DNA of 64,000 nt from Cuneatibacter caecimuris (GCF_004216775.1 NZ_SGXF01000009.1:1-64000); one strand, 5' to 3'; numbered from the stretch's first letter, positions 7,198 through 15,970 are shown. The notes: generated by a model from the sequence alone, not told the origin. Made by a program: numbers and translations.

Positions 7198-9708
7198 ATG
7201 TCAATCAAAATTGCACTTGCCGGAAATCCCAACAGCGGCAAGACTACTTTATTTAATGCACTGACCGGCTCTAATCAATTTGTCGGCAACTGGCCCGGCG
7301 TTACTGTAGAAAAAAAGGAAGGGAAGCTGAAAAACCACAAAGATGTGGTGCTGATGGACCTCCCGGGAATCTACTCGCTGTCACCCTACACGCTGGAGGA
7401 AGTGGTGGCGCGTAATTATCTTATAACAGAACGGCCTGACGCCATCCTCAATATAGTGGATGGGACGAACATTGAAAGAAACCTGTATCTATCCACCCAG
7501 CTGATGGAGCTGGGCATCCCTGTGGTCATGGCAGTGAACATGATGGATGTGGTGAAGAAAAACGGGGACCAGATCAATATTCAGAAATTATCCCAGAGCC
7601 TTGGCTGTGAAGTGGTGGAAATTTCAGCCCTGAAAGGCACGGGAATTCAGGAAGCAGCAAAAAAAGCAGTGGAAACGGCTCAAAAGAAAAAGAGGCAGGA
7701 TTCCGTACATACCTTCCGGAAAGAAGTAGAAGAAGTCCTGGGGCAGATCATGGACCTGCTGGACAGCAGTATCCCAGAGGAACAGAAAAGGTTTTTTGCT
7801 GTGAAGCTGTTTGAGCGGGATGATAAGATTATATCCCAGATGAAGCACATTCCCGATGTGGAATCCCTGATCAAAAAATGTGAGGAAACCTTGGATGATG
7901 ATGCTGAGAGCATCATAACCAATGAACGGTATAACTACATTTCTTCAATTATCAAATCCTGCTATCAGAAGAAATCCAGAGGCAGGCTGAGCGCATCTGA
8001 CAAAATAGACCAGGTTGTGACAAACCGTTTCCTGGCGCTGCCGATTTTTGCAGTAGTGATGTTTATCGTATATTATATCTCAGTAAGCACCATAGGCACC
8101 TGGGCAACAGACTGGGCCAATGACGGAGTGTTCGGTGACGGATGGCATCTGTTTGGGATCGGTTCCTCCTCTTATGAAGAAAAGGCTGAAGAATATGATG
8201 AGATGGCGGCGCAGGTGGATGCATTCCTGGACGCTGCGGATGAAAATGGAATCAGTACGGAAGCAGTAAGAGCAGCGCTGGAATTTGATCCCAAGAGTAA
8301 TGAGGGCGCAGACATGGCAGAAGCTGCGTCAGTACTTGCTGCTTTTCAGGCAGATGCAAAAAATTTGACTGCGGCAGCGGAGATCAAAGATGAGGATGGG
8401 AATGTGGCAAAGACAATTCCTGTGACTGCAGATTCTTTTTTGACTGCGGCAGAAGCTGCAGAGCCAGATCCGGCTGAATTCGGGATATGGGTGCCCGGCA
8501 TTCCGGTTCTGGCGGAAAAGGGTCTGGATGCGATACACTGTGCAGAATGGCTGAAGAGCCTGATCCTGGACGGCATGATCGCCGGCGTTGGCGCGGTACT
8601 CGGCTTTGTGCCTCAGATGCTGGTGCTGTTTATCTTCCTGGCCATTCTGGAAAGCTGCGGATATATGGCGCGTATCGCGTTTATCATGGACCGGATTTTC
8701 AGAAAATTCGGGCTGTCCGGGAAATCATTTATCCCCATGCTGATTGGCAGCGGATGCGGTGTGCCGGCAATCATGGCGTCCAGGACGATTGAGAATGACA
8801 GAGACAGAAAAATGACCATCATGACCACCACTTTTGTCCCCTGCGGGGCGAAGCTGCCGATTATTGCACTGATTGCAGGAGCGCTGTTCGGAGGCGCTTG
8901 GTGGGTGGCTCCCAGCGCCTATTTTGTGGGAATAGCGGCAATTATTATTTCAGGGATCATTCTGAAAAAAACGAAACTGTTTTCCGGAGATCCGGCCCCC
9001 TTCGTGATGGAACTGCCGGCATATCATCTGCCTACAGTGAGCAATGTGCTTCGAAGCATGTGGGAGCGCGGCTGGTCCTTCATAAAAAAAGCAGGAACTG
9101 TAATTTTGCTGTCCACCATTTTTGTGTGGTTCACTTCTAAATTTGGATTCACCGAATCTGGTTTCGGCATGGTGGAGGAATACAGCGAAACCAGCATCCT
9201 GGCCTACATCGGCAACGGAATCAGCTGGCTGTTCGCACCTCTGGGCTGGGGAGACTGGAAATCGGCCGTTGCTGCAGTGACAGGCCTGGTTGCCAAGGAA
9301 AATGTAGTGGGTACCTTTGGTATTTTATATGGCTTTGGCGAAGTGGCCGAGGACGGCGCGGAGATCTGGGGCGCCCTGGCCGGCAGCATGACCGGAATTG
9401 CTGCATACTCCTTCCTGGTATTCAACCTGCTGTGCGCCCCCTGCTTTGCGGCAATGGGCGCGATTAAACGGGAAATGAACAGCGCGAAGTGGTTTTGGAC
9501 AGCGATTGGTTATCAGACCATATTCGCATATGTGATTTCCCTGATCGTCTATCAGCTGGGGACCCTGCTGACAGCCGGTACCTTTGGGATCGGTACAGCA
9601 GCGGCCATTATCCTGGTACTGATCCTGCTGTTTCTGCTGTTCCGTCCTTACAGGGAAGCAGACAGAAAGAAAGTCAGCGTAAAACATAAAAACAAAGTAA
9701 AAGCTTAA
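7198..9708 (+). CDS. feoB: Ferrous iron transport protein B
   Basis: FeoB, the GTP-gated ferrous iron permease of the cytoplasmic membrane, 836 residues. The N-terminal G domain has G1 GNPNSGKT (9-16), G3 DLPG (54-57) and G4 NMMD (114-117). The membrane part has the two gate regions: one with GCGVPAIMASRTI and PCGAKLPI, the other with GLVAKENVVGTFGILYG. An acidic, alanine-rich insertion of about 100 residues (322-426) follows the first membrane helix and accounts for the extra length over typical FeoB (about 700-770). Upstream are two feoA genes and downstream a FeoB-associated Cys-rich protein. Ribosome site GAGGAGGG. Confidence 0.97.
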   Translation: MSIKIALAGNPNSGKTTLFNALTGSNQFVGNWPGVTVEKKEGKLKNHKDVVLMDLPGIYSLSPYTLEEVVARNYLITERPDAILNIVDGTNIERNLYLSTQLMELGIPVVMAVNMMDVVKKNGDQINIQKLSQSLGCEVVEISALKGTGIQEAAKKAVETAQKKKRQDSVHTFRKEVEEVLGQIMDLLDSSIPEEQKRFFAVKLFERDDKIISQMKHIPDVESLIKKCEETLDDDAESIITNERYNYISSIIKSCYQKKSRGRLSASDKIDQVVTNRFLALPIFAVVMFIVYYISVSTIGTWATDWANDGVFGDGWHLFGIGSSSYEEKAEEYDEMAAQVDAFLDAADENGISTEAVRAALEFDPKSNEGADMAEAASVLAAFQADAKNLTAAAEIKDEDGNVAKTIPVTADSFLTAAEAAEPDPAEFGIWVPGIPVLAEKGLDAIHCAEWLKSLILDGMIAGVGAVLGFVPQMLVLFIFLAILESCGYMARIAFIMDRIFRKFGLSGKSFIPMLIGSGCGVPAIMASRTIENDRDRKMTIMTTTFVPCGAKLPIIALIAGALFGGAWWVAPSAYFVGIAAIIISGIILKKTKLFSGDPAPFVMELPAYHLPTVSNVLRSMWERGWSFIKKAGTVILLSTIFVWFTSKFGFTESGFGMVEEYSETSILAYIGNGISWLFAPLGWGDWKSAVAAVTGLVAKENVVGTFGILYGFGEVAEDGAEIWGALAGSMTGIAAYSFLVFNLLCAPCFAAMGAIKREMNSAKWFWTAIGYQTIFAYVISLIVYQLGTLLTAGTFGIGTAAAIILVLILLFLLFRPYREADRKKVSVKHKNKVKA

Positions 9709-9728
9709 AACGGAAGGAGGCAGTTGAA

Positions 9729-9908
9729 ATGGGCTGGATTGCAGCTAATATTGGAACAATTATAGTAGGCTTGATGCTGCTGGCAGTGGTAGGTCTGGTG
9801 ATCAGGAAAATGCGCCGGGATAAGAAAAACGGGAACTGTTCCGGAGGCTGCTCCGGGTGCAGCGGCTGTTCTGGCAGCTGTAATTATACAGGCAATTCTC
9901 TGAATTAA
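9729..9908 (+). CDS. FeoB-associated Cys-rich membrane protein
   Basis: A 59-residue protein with one N-terminal membrane helix (WIAANIGTIIVGLMLLAVVGLVI region), a short basic loop and a Cys/Gly/Ser-rich tail with the pattern CSGGCSGCSGCSGSC. This is the typical build of the small FeoB_associated family found directly after feoB in Firmicutes. It starts 20 bp after feoB behind AAGGAGG. It may help in iron handling at the permease; the actual role is not established. Confidence 0.9.
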   Translation: MGWIAANIGTIIVGLMLLAVVGLVIRKMRRDKKNGNCSGGCSGCSGCSGSCNYTGNSLN

Positions 9909-9919
9909 GGCGGGATTAT

Positions 9920-10324
9920 ATGATGAAACAGATTTGTATGAATTCCAACGCAGGCGGTATTTGGACGGCGGTTCTGGTTGTGGTACTGGTCGCTGTAGTT
10001 GTGATTGGAATCAAAAGCTATTTTAAAAGGCTGTCCTCAGGCTGCTGTGGTTCAGGCAGCGCCCGGATTAAGAAAAAGCGGGCCGCAGACAGGAATCCAG
10101 CCCATTATCCCTACCACAAGAAAGTGATGATTGACGGAATGGTCTGCGCGAACTGCGCAACCCGCGTGGAAAATGCCCTGAACAGCCTGGAAGGCGTATG
10201 GGCAAACGTAAACTTGAGCGGAGGCTTTGCAGATATACGGATGAAACAGAAAATACAGCCGGAAGAACTGCGCAGGGCTGTGAAAGAGTCCGGATATATT
10301 GCTTACAGTATATCGGATGAATAA
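9920..10324 (+). CDS. Membrane-anchored heavy-metal-associated (HMA) domain protein
   Basis: The 134-residue product has an N-terminal membrane helix (about 14-31), a short Cys/Gly stretch (SGCCGSGS) and a C-terminal HMA domain from about residue 68. The metal site is GMVCANC, the GMxCxxC motif of copper chaperones and CopA-type N-terminal domains. It is the last gene of the feo operon, 11 bp after the FeoB-associated gene. Metal (copper, iron or other) cannot be told from sequence. An ATG pair at 9920/9923 leaves the start uncertain by one codon. Confidence 0.8.
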   Translation: MMKQICMNSNAGGIWTAVLVVVLVAVVVIGIKSYFKRLSSGCCGSGSARIKKKRAADRNPAHYPYHKKVMIDGMVCANCATRVENALNSLEGVWANVNLSGGFADIRMKQKIQPEELRRAVKESGYIAYSISDE

Positions 10325-10355
10325 AGAATGAAAAAGGAACTGCCGCTCCGCGATT

Positions 10356-10387
10356 GAACTGCGTTCCCATGCAGCAAACCCCTCCGG
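10356..10387 (+). repeat. R1 repeat fragment
   Basis: GAACTGCGTTCCCATGCAGC followed by AAACCCCTCCGG matches the head of R1 (AAACTGCGTTCCCTATGCAAC then AAAACCCTCCGG). The remaining hairpins are missing, so it is a decayed or truncated unit between the convergent HMA-domain and glyA genes, right next to R2 copy 1. Confidence 0.55.
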
Positions 10388-10400
10388 AAGATGAAACATC

Positions 10401-10538
10401 ACAGGCAGAAAAACCCCAGGTAGGGAATCCTTCGGCAAAGAGGCGGCAGATAAAACGGAGGTGGCTATAGCCGTAAGGCATGGAGCCACCGGAGTTTTAT
10501 CTGCCGCCTCTTCGCGACTCCCCCGCATTGAGCATATG
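10401..10538 (+). repeat. Structured intergenic repeat R2, copy 1
   Basis: A long imperfect palindrome. Outer stem: 17 bp, perfect, GAGGCGGCAGATAAAAC at 10440-10456 with 10494-10510. Middle stem: GGTGGCT (10460-10466) with AGCCACC (10484-10490). Apical hairpin: GCC-GTAA-GGC (10470-10479), a GNRA tetraloop in RNA. The flanks CAGGCAGAAAAACCCCAGG and CGCGACTCCC are shared with copy 2 near 56585. It lies just beyond the glyA stop and may also serve as its 3' hairpin. Confidence 0.8.
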
Positions 10539-10544
10539 CTGTGC

Positions 10545-11786
10545 TTATTCGTAAATAGGATAGCGGTCCGTAAGCCCCTTTACCAGTTCTCTCGCTTCAG
10601 CAGCATCATGCTCCGGATTTTTAACCACCAGAGAAATCGCTTCCGCAATGGTTTCCATATCGGCCTCTGTCATGCCGCGGGCGGTGACTGCGGGAGTGCC
10701 CAGCCGGATGCCGCTGGTGACAAAAGGAGAGGCCGGATCATTAGGGATTGTGTTCTTATTGCAGGTGATATTGGCGGCGTCCAGAATGTGTTCCGCTTCT
10801 TTGCCTGTGATATTCATGTTCAGCAGGTTCACCAGCATCAGATGATTGTCCGTGCCTCCGGAAACCAGCTGGAAGCCGCGATCGGTCAATGCCTGGGCCA
10901 ATGCCTTGGCATTATTCACCACCTGCTGCTGATACGCTTTAAATTCCGAAGTGAGCGCCTCTTTGAAGCAGACTGCTTTGCCGGCGATGACGTGCATCAG
11001 AGGGCCTCCCTGAATGCCCGGAAATATGGCTTTATTAAAATTGTATTTTTTGTTCACAGCTTCGCTGGACAGGATCATGCCGCCCCTGGGGCCCCGAAGA
11101 GTTTTATGAGTGGTGGTGGTGGTGACATCGGCGTATGGGATCGGGCTTTCGTGGAGGCCTGCGGCCACCAGGCCGGCGATATGGGCCATATCCACCATCA
11201 GCACCGCGCCCACTTCATCAGCGATTTCCCGGAATTTTTTAAAATCAATGGCACGGGCATAAGCGGAAGCGCCGGCGACAATTAATTTGGGCCTGCATTC
11301 CAGCGCGATCCTGCGGACCTCGTCATAGTCGATGAATCCGTCGTCATTGACGCCGTAAGGCACGGGACGGAAATATTTGCCTGACATATTCACCGGGCTG
11401 CCATGGGTCAGGTGTCCTCCCTGATCCAGATTCATGCCCATAAAGGTATCTCCGGGCTGGAGAACCGCAAAAAACACAGCCATATTGGCCTGGGCCCCGG
11501 AGTGGGGCTGAACATTGGCATATTCGCAGCCGAACAGCTCTTTGGCCCGGTCTCTGGCCAGGTTTTCCACGATATCCACATATTCGCAGCCGCCGTAATA
11601 TCGTTTCCCGGGATAGCCTTCCGCATATTTGTTCGTCAGGATGCTGCCCATGGCGGCCATCACAGCTTTGCTCACAAGATTTTCAGAGGCGATCAGCTCG
11701 ATGTGGTCCCGCTGCCTTCCCAGCTCCAGCTCAACTGCCTCCGCCACTTCCGGGTCAGCGGCCTTCACTTCTTCAAAAGAGTACAT
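10545..11786 (-). CDS. glyA: Serine hydroxymethyltransferase
   Basis: Converts serine and tetrahydrofolate to glycine and 5,10-methylene-tetrahydrofolate in the cytosol, with pyridoxal phosphate. The 413-residue length is normal. Family features include HIELIASEN (28-36), HSGAQAN (95-101) and the PLP-lysine motif [14 protein letters not shown] with Lys228. It is monocistronic on the minus strand, ending next to the R2 hairpin. A promoter with TATAAT lies about 35 bp upstream. The product of the pyridoxamine kinase gene (13574) supplies the cofactor class used here, but the two are not co-transcribed. Confidence 0.98.
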   Translation of the reverse strand: MYSFEEVKAADPEVAEAVELELGRQRDHIELIASENLVSKAVMAAMGSILTNKYAEGYPGKRYYGGCEYVDIVENLARDRAKELFGCEYANVQPHSGAQANMAVFFAVLQPGDTFMGMNLDQGGHLTHGSPVNMSGKYFRPVPYGVNDDGFIDYDEVRRIALECRPKLIVAGASAYARAIDFKKFREIADEVGAVLMVDMAHIAGLVAAGLHESPIPYADVTTTTTHKTLRGPRGGMILSSEAVNKKYNFNKAIFPGIQGGPLMHVIAGKAVCFKEALTSEFKAYQQQVVNNAKALAQALTDRGFQLVSGGTDNHLMLVNLLNMNITGKEAEHILDAANITCNKNTIPNDPASPFVTSGIRLGTPAVTARGMTEADMETIAEAISLVVKNPEHDAAEARELVKGLTDRYPIYE

Positions 11787-11818
11787 TTTAATCCCTCGCT
11801 TCCTGTTTTATTATCAGA

Positions 11819-11847
11819 ATTATAGCACCTGGAAATTATTTCGTCTA
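11819..11847 (-). promoter_or_regulatory. Probable glyA promoter
   Basis: On the minus strand TAGACG (11842-11847), 17 bp, and TATAAT (11819-11824). The -35 is only a partial match. The -10 lies about 32 bp before the glyA start codon. Confidence 0.55.
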
Positions 11848-11888
11848 CGGGAAATTTGCCGAAGCGCAGTGAAAAAGTACAGTGAGGC

Positions 11889-11917
11889 TTGACAAAAACC
11901 TTCAGTAACGGCAAAAT
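11889..11917 (+). promoter_or_regulatory. Probable promoter of the metallo-hydrolase operon
   Basis: TTGACA at 11889-11894, 17 bp spacer, then CAAAAT at 11912-11917 as a weak -10. It lies 28 bp before the GTG start of the 11945 gene and points away from glyA. Confidence 0.45.
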
Positions 11918-11944
11918 AGACAGAGATGTGAGAGAGGTGAAGTT

Positions 11945-12943
11945 GTGCGGAAGAAAAAAAGAAGGAATATGGGAAAGGACCGCTGGAAAAACAGGCGGGG
12001 GCCTGTATGGGGGCTTTTGGGCCTGCTGATATTTTTGACGGCAGGAGGATATACCGCCGGACATTACGGACAAAGCGGGGCCTGGCCCTGGCAAAAAGAG
12101 CAGGCGGCAGCGCCGCTTGCCGGCAATGCCGTGACAGCAGTAGAGGTACTGGATGTGGGTCAGGCCAGCAGTATGCTGATCGTCTGCGACGGGAAAGCGG
12201 TGCTGATTGATACAGGCGATACGGACAGCGGCAGCACAGTTCTGTCCGCATTAAAAAAATACGGGATCAGCCGGCTGGATCTGCTGATCCTGACCCATGC
12301 GCATGCAGATCATATCGGCGGGGCATCCGCAGTGCTGGCACAGGTGCCGGCAGAACAGATCTGGATGCCGGATGTGGAGGCGTCTACCGGAGTCTACAAC
12401 TATCTTTTGCAGCAGGCGGAGCGCCAGGATATTCCTGTCATACAGCCGGAGCCGGGAACAGTTTGGGGCACGGAGCACGGCCGCCTGGAAGTGCTGGCGC
12501 CGGAAAAAGAATGGCTCGGCAGGGAGATCAGGGATGCGGATGAGGCCGGAGATGCATTTGATTATAACGATTCCAGCCTGGGGGTGAGGTTTGACTGCGG
12601 GGATTTTTCTTTGCTCTGCTATGGGGACGGAGAGCTGCCCACAGAAAAACAACTGCTGAAGACAGGAAAGGTGACTGCTGATATTGATGTGCTGATTGTA
12701 GCCCATCATGGATCGTCCAATGCTTCAGGGAAAGAATTGCTGGAGGCAGTGTCCGGCGGCAGGCCGGGGGATATTGCAGTGATTTCCGCGGGAAAAGGGA
12801 ATTCCTACGGCCATCCCACAGAAAAGGTGCTGGACAGGCTGGAAGACGCGGGGTTCCGTATTTTGAGAACAGACGAAAACGGCGCGGTGAGCTTTCAGGT
12901 GGATGCCGAGGGGGGCTTTGATGTGTGCACAGATTACAAGTAG
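11945..12943 (+). CDS. Membrane-anchored ComEC-type metallo-beta-lactamase-fold hydrolase
   Basis: This 332-residue protein has a basic N-terminus, one membrane helix (about 21-40) and a metallo-beta-lactamase domain with the metal motif HAHADH at 118-123, preceded by VLIDTGD and followed by VAHHGSSN and the late histidine in NSYGHPT. The layout matches the secreted or anchored hydrolases related to the ComEC C-terminal domain, proposed to act on DNA or other phosphodiesters outside the cell. The start is GTG at 11945 after GAGAGGTGA; an ATG at 11969 is possible. It precedes a phosphatase and a kinase in one operon. Confidence 0.85.
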   Translation: MRKKKRRNMGKDRWKNRRGPVWGLLGLLIFLTAGGYTAGHYGQSGAWPWQKEQAAAPLAGNAVTAVEVLDVGQASSMLIVCDGKAVLIDTGDTDSGSTVLSALKKYGISRLDLLILTHAHADHIGGASAVLAQVPAEQIWMPDVEASTGVYNYLLQQAERQDIPVIQPEPGTVWGTEHGRLEVLAPEKEWLGREIRDADEAGDAFDYNDSSLGVRFDCGDFSLLCYGDGELPTEKQLLKTGKVTADIDVLIVAHHGSSNASGKELLEAVSGGRPGDIAVISAGKGNSYGHPTEKVLDRLEDAGFRILRTDENGAVSFQVDAEGGFDVCTDYK

Positions 12944-12959
12944 GGACAGGAGGACGAAG

Positions 12960-13577
12960 ATGAAATTATATTTGATACGGCATGGAGAGACGGACTGGAA
13001 TAAAATGGGCAGGCTGCAGGGAAGATCTGATGTGCCATTGAATGAGTCGGGCCGGACTGACGCTGTCAGAATCGGAAAAGCTCTGGCAGAGGTGCCATTT
13101 GACAGAATTTACAGCAGCCCCCTGAAACGGGCGGTGGAAACTGCGCATTTGATCCGCGGGGAGCGGGACATTCCGCTGGTTACGGATGACAGGCTGATGG
13201 AAATGGCCTTCGGATCCTATGAAGGAAATACATTCAGAGACAGCAAAGACCCAGTGATGATCGAAATGATGACTCGCTTTTTTAAGGCCCCCGAGACATA
13301 TTGCGCGCCGGAGGGGGGAGAAGAATTCGCGCAGGTATGCGAAAGAACAGATGAATTTCTGGATTTTCTGGGACGGACAGAGAAAGAAGACGCCTGTGTG
13401 CTGATTGTAGGACACGGCGCTCTGCTCAAGGCTCTTCAGCTGCATCCGCTGGGGCGCAGCATTGCGGAGTTCTGGGGAGGCGGCGTCCAGAAAAACTGTG
13501 CTGTAAGCGTGCTGGAAGAAAAAGGCGGACAGTTCACACTGCTGCAGGATGCAGAACAGATGGGAGCAGTCAGATGA
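12960..13577 (+). CDS. Histidine phosphatase family protein
   Basis: A cytosolic phosphatase of the phosphoglycerate mutase-like superfamily, 205 residues. The catalytic motif RHGETDWN begins at residue 7, with the nucleophilic His8; LQGRSDVPLNESG follows, and the second catalytic histidine is in IVGHGALL. Substrate is not evident; cobalamin-pathway phosphatases and broad-range sugar phosphatases look alike. ATG 12960 is used because ACAGGAGG lies just upstream; the frame is open further 5' inside the preceding gene. Its stop overlaps the next start by 4 bp (ATGA), showing translational coupling with the pyridoxamine kinase. Confidence 0.9.
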   Translation: MKLYLIRHGETDWNKMGRLQGRSDVPLNESGRTDAVRIGKALAEVPFDRIYSSPLKRAVETAHLIRGERDIPLVTDDRLMEMAFGSYEGNTFRDSKDPVMIEMMTRFFKAPETYCAPEGGEEFAQVCERTDEFLDFLGRTEKEDACVLIVGHGALLKALQLHPLGRSIAEFWGGGVQKNCAVSVLEEKGGQFTLLQDAEQMGAVR

Positions 13578-14392
13578 GGGGAAAACAGAAAAAAATCGCA
13601 GTGCTCAACGATCTTGCCGGATTTGGAAGGTGTTCTCTGACAGTTCAGCTGCCGGTGATCAGCGCGCTGAAGGTGCAGTGCTGTCCGGTACCCACTGCGA
13701 TACTTTCCAACCATACGGGCTATGAGGATTATTTTTTTGATGATTACACCAGGCATATCTCAGAATATACAGGAAAATGGAAACGTCTCGGGCTGAGTTT
13801 TGACGGGATTCTCACCGGCTTTCTTGGTTCGGCCGCGCAGTTTGAAGCAGTGGAGCAGTTCCTTTTGGATTTTGGCGGGAACAGCCTTTTGATCGTGGAC
13901 CCCGTGATGGGAGATAACGGAAAATGCTATGCCACCTATAATGAAGAAATGTGCAGCCGGATGCGTTCTCTGACAGCCAGAGCTGATTTGATCACGCCCA
14001 ATCTGACAGAATGCTGCATCCTGACTGACACTCCATATGAATTGGCTGGCATGCCGGGGCAGGTGGAAAAGATGGCGGAAAAACTGCTGGACCGGGGAAC
14101 CGGCCATGTGACCGTGACAGGGGTGGTCCGGGGCGGAGAGATCTGCAACTATGTGGCAGGCAGGAATACAGAGCCGGTCTGGATCAGAGAAAAACAGCTG
14201 GGCGCGGTGCGCTGCGGCACAGGGGATATTTTTTCAGCGGTGCTGTCCGCGGAACTGGTGGCGGGAAAACCGCTGGCGGATTCCGTAAAAAGAGCGGCGC
14301 AGTTTGTGCGCCGCTGTCTGGAAGTTTCAGAAGAACTGGAGATCCCTCTTCAGGATGGGTTGGCCTTTGAGGAAGTGCTGGATGAACTGTGA
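13574..14392 (+). CDS. Pyridoxamine/pyridoxal kinase (ribokinase family)
   Basis: Phosphorylates B6 vitamers to the PLP-pathway phosphate esters in the salvage route. The 272-residue protein has the PfkB/ribokinase layout: N-terminal VLNDLAGFGRCSLTVQLPV, VDPVMGDNGKCY, LITPNLTE, and the anion-hole motif CGTGD near 215-219. The sequence resembles clostridial pyridoxamine kinases rather than ThiD. It overlaps the upstream phosphatase by 4 bp. The last 43 bp overlap the convergent anti-sigma gene, so no dedicated terminator separates them. Confidence 0.88.
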   Translation: MRGKQKKIAVLNDLAGFGRCSLTVQLPVISALKVQCCPVPTAILSNHTGYEDYFFDDYTRHISEYTGKWKRLGLSFDGILTGFLGSAAQFEAVEQFLLDFGGNSLLIVDPVMGDNGKCYATYNEEMCSRMRSLTARADLITPNLTECCILTDTPYELAGMPGQVEKMAEKLLDRGTGHVTVTGVVRGGEICNYVAGRNTEPVWIREKQLGAVRCGTGDIFSAVLSAELVAGKPLADSVKRAAQFVRRCLEVSEELEIPLQDGLAFEEVLDEL

Positions 14393-15348
14393 GATTTCAG
14401 GCTGCGCCAGATGCCAAGCGCTATGAGGATCAGGCCGGCCCCTGCGATCACCATGCCTATAATCAGATTGTAAATCCAGTCCTGCGCCAACAGATATGTC
14501 TGGACAGATTCCCCCAGAATCCAATAAATAAAAAAATTGATTCCGGCAGTAAAGCACCCGGTGAATACTGCGATCATGCCTGCTCTGATCAGCGGATGCA
14601 CCCGGATATAGCGGAGGCAGATAAAAATCAGCCATGCGGCCGCCGTGCAGACCAGCGTAATGGGGACAGCAACAGACCAGTAATCCGTGCCGTTCGTATA
14701 AAAACCGCAGGCAGCGATCAGCGCGAACAGCCATAGGGTATCCCAGATCATCACCAACAGGCTTTTCTGGTTCCTGAGACCCGCGGGCAGCGGGATCTGC
14801 CTTGCTGCGAAAGGCAGGCCAGCTACGGATAAGCCTAAAATCACGGATACAGCAGTTAAATAAAACCAGGTTCCATGAGTGTAAACATTGATGGTAAACA
14901 ACAGCAGGAGCAGACTTGCGGTGAAACCGCACAGAGTCCAGAGTATCTTTTTCCGGGGGACCAGCATGGGAAGCACCGTTATGGATGCGAAAACCATCAG
15001 GGATGTCAGCACGATATAAAACCAGTCCAGCCCGTCTCCTGATACGAGATTGCAGATCAGGCAGATGATCAGCGGTATCATCAGGACTCCTGCTGTAATC
15101 ATTCCTACTGTAGCCGTCCTCCTCTTCTCCATTTTTGCATGATTTCCCAGGACCTCTTTTGTTTCATCCGTCAGCCTGTCTTCGAAACAGGTGTTTTTCA
15201 GCCGGGCCAGTTCAGACCGGCAGTCCGGGCAGCTTTTTAAATGGTCTTCCACAAAAACCCTGCTGCCCTCTGAACATACATTGTCCTGATATAGAGGCAG
15301 GAGGTCCCGGATCATATCACATCTGTTTTGAGATTCATTATTTTTCAT
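14350..15348 (-). CDS. Putative membrane anti-sigma factor with zinc-finger N-terminus
   Basis: Residues 1-50 contain an anti-sigma zinc-finger (zf-HC2) motif, His36-X3-Cys40-X2-Cys43 in DHLKSCPDC. About eight hydrophobic segments follow from residue about 75 to 325. The arrangement is that of a ZAS-type anti-sigma factor that binds the sigma factor in the cytosol and is held in the membrane. The start overlaps the end of the ECF sigma gene by 11 bp, the usual sigma/anti-sigma coupling. The signal sensed is unknown. The C-terminal serine-rich tail overlaps the convergent kinase gene. Confidence 0.85.
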   Translation of the reverse strand: MKNNESQNRCDMIRDLLPLYQDNVCSEGSRVFVEDHLKSCPDCRSELARLKNTCFEDRLTDETKEVLGNHAKMEKRRTATVGMITAGVLMIPLIICLICNLVSGDGLDWFYIVLTSLMVFASITVLPMLVPRKKILWTLCGFTASLLLLLFTINVYTHGTWFYLTAVSVILGLSVAGLPFAARQIPLPAGLRNQKSLLVMIWDTLWLFALIAACGFYTNGTDYWSVAVPITLVCTAAAWLIFICLRYIRVHPLIRAGMIAVFTGCFTAGINFFIYWILGESVQTYLLAQDWIYNLIIGMVIAGAGLILIALGIWRSLKSHSSSSTSSKANPS

Positions 15349-15826
15349 AATCTTCCATCCTTTCCTGAATTTTCAGTCTGGCACGGTGGTATGTCACCCG
15401 GGCCCAGCTTTCTGTTTTTTCAAATATCCGTCCTATCTTCGCGAATGACAATTCTCCGAATACCCGCAGTTGGAACACCTCTTTGTAGGGCTCTGGCATA
15501 TCATGGAGGATCATATGAATCATGAGCGTAGATACTTCATCTGCCAGTCTGTCTTCAAATTGATTTTCGTCGGGGACGTCCTTTAGTTCCTCTGTCCGTG
15601 ACGCACGTTTCAGGATAGAAAAAGCAGCGTTTTTTGCGATGGCGCACAGCCAGGTGATTTCGCTGGCCTCACCCCGGTATGCGGATCTTGACTGCATCGC
15701 CCGTACAAAGGTGTCCTGGGTTACTTCCTCTGCCTGCGCCGCGTCTTTTACGATTGTCATTACGTAAGAATAGACCTGCATATAATAGGCCCGATACAGC
15801 CTTTCAAAATCCAACGACATATTCAC
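15338..15826 (-). CDS. ECF-type RNA polymerase sigma factor
   Basis: A 162-residue sigma-70 family protein with region 2 (FERLYRAYYMQVYSYVMTIV ... AEEVTQDTFVRAM) and region 4 (MPEPYKEVFQLRVFGELSFAKIGRIFEKTESWARVTYHRARLKI). It directs RNA polymerase to an alternative promoter set and is expected to be held by the adjacent anti-sigma factor. GGAGGAGGTGA precedes the ATG. Its own leader carries an ECF-type promoter (15848-15875), so it is probably autoregulated. Confidence 0.93.
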   Translation of the reverse strand: MNMSLDFERLYRAYYMQVYSYVMTIVKDAAQAEEVTQDTFVRAMQSRSAYRGEASEITWLCAIAKNAAFSILKRASRTEELKDVPDENQFEDRLADEVSTLMIHMILHDMPEPYKEVFQLRVFGELSFAKIGRIFEKTESWARVTYHRARLKIQERMEDYEK

Positions 15827-15847
15827 CTCCTCCCGGCTTTCACAGAT

Positions 15848-15875
15848 TAGACGCCGTGGAACAAATTTCGTTACA
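15848..15875 (-). promoter_or_regulatory. ECF-type autoregulatory promoter
   Basis: On the minus strand TGTAAC (15870-15875), 16 bp, CGTCTA (15848-15853). This fits ECF promoters of the Bacillus SigX/SigW/SigV kind (TGWAAC-N16-CGTC/CGTA). It lies just upstream of the ECF sigma gene, so autoregulation is likely. Confidence 0.7.
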
Positions 15876-15911
15876 AAAAAATTTAAGAATTTTTATTTGA
15901 CAGCATAAAAA

Positions 15912-15970
15912 GAAAAGCCCAGCCAAGAACCTGCGGTACCGTTAATTTGGTATTCTTGGCTGGGCTTTTC
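15912..15970. terminator. Strong bidirectional intrinsic terminator
   Basis: A perfect 18-bp inverted repeat (15912-15929 with 15953-15970, arm GAAAAGCCCAGCCAAGAA) whose outer ends supply A/T runs on both strands. It follows the Lrp-family gene on the minus strand. The loop itself contains TACC/GGTA, which may lengthen the stem. Confidence 0.88.

Noticed and set aside
10461-11285. 274-codon open frame on the plus strand over glyA
   Set aside because: It is an antisense shadow of glyA with no ribosome site or protein-like motifs.
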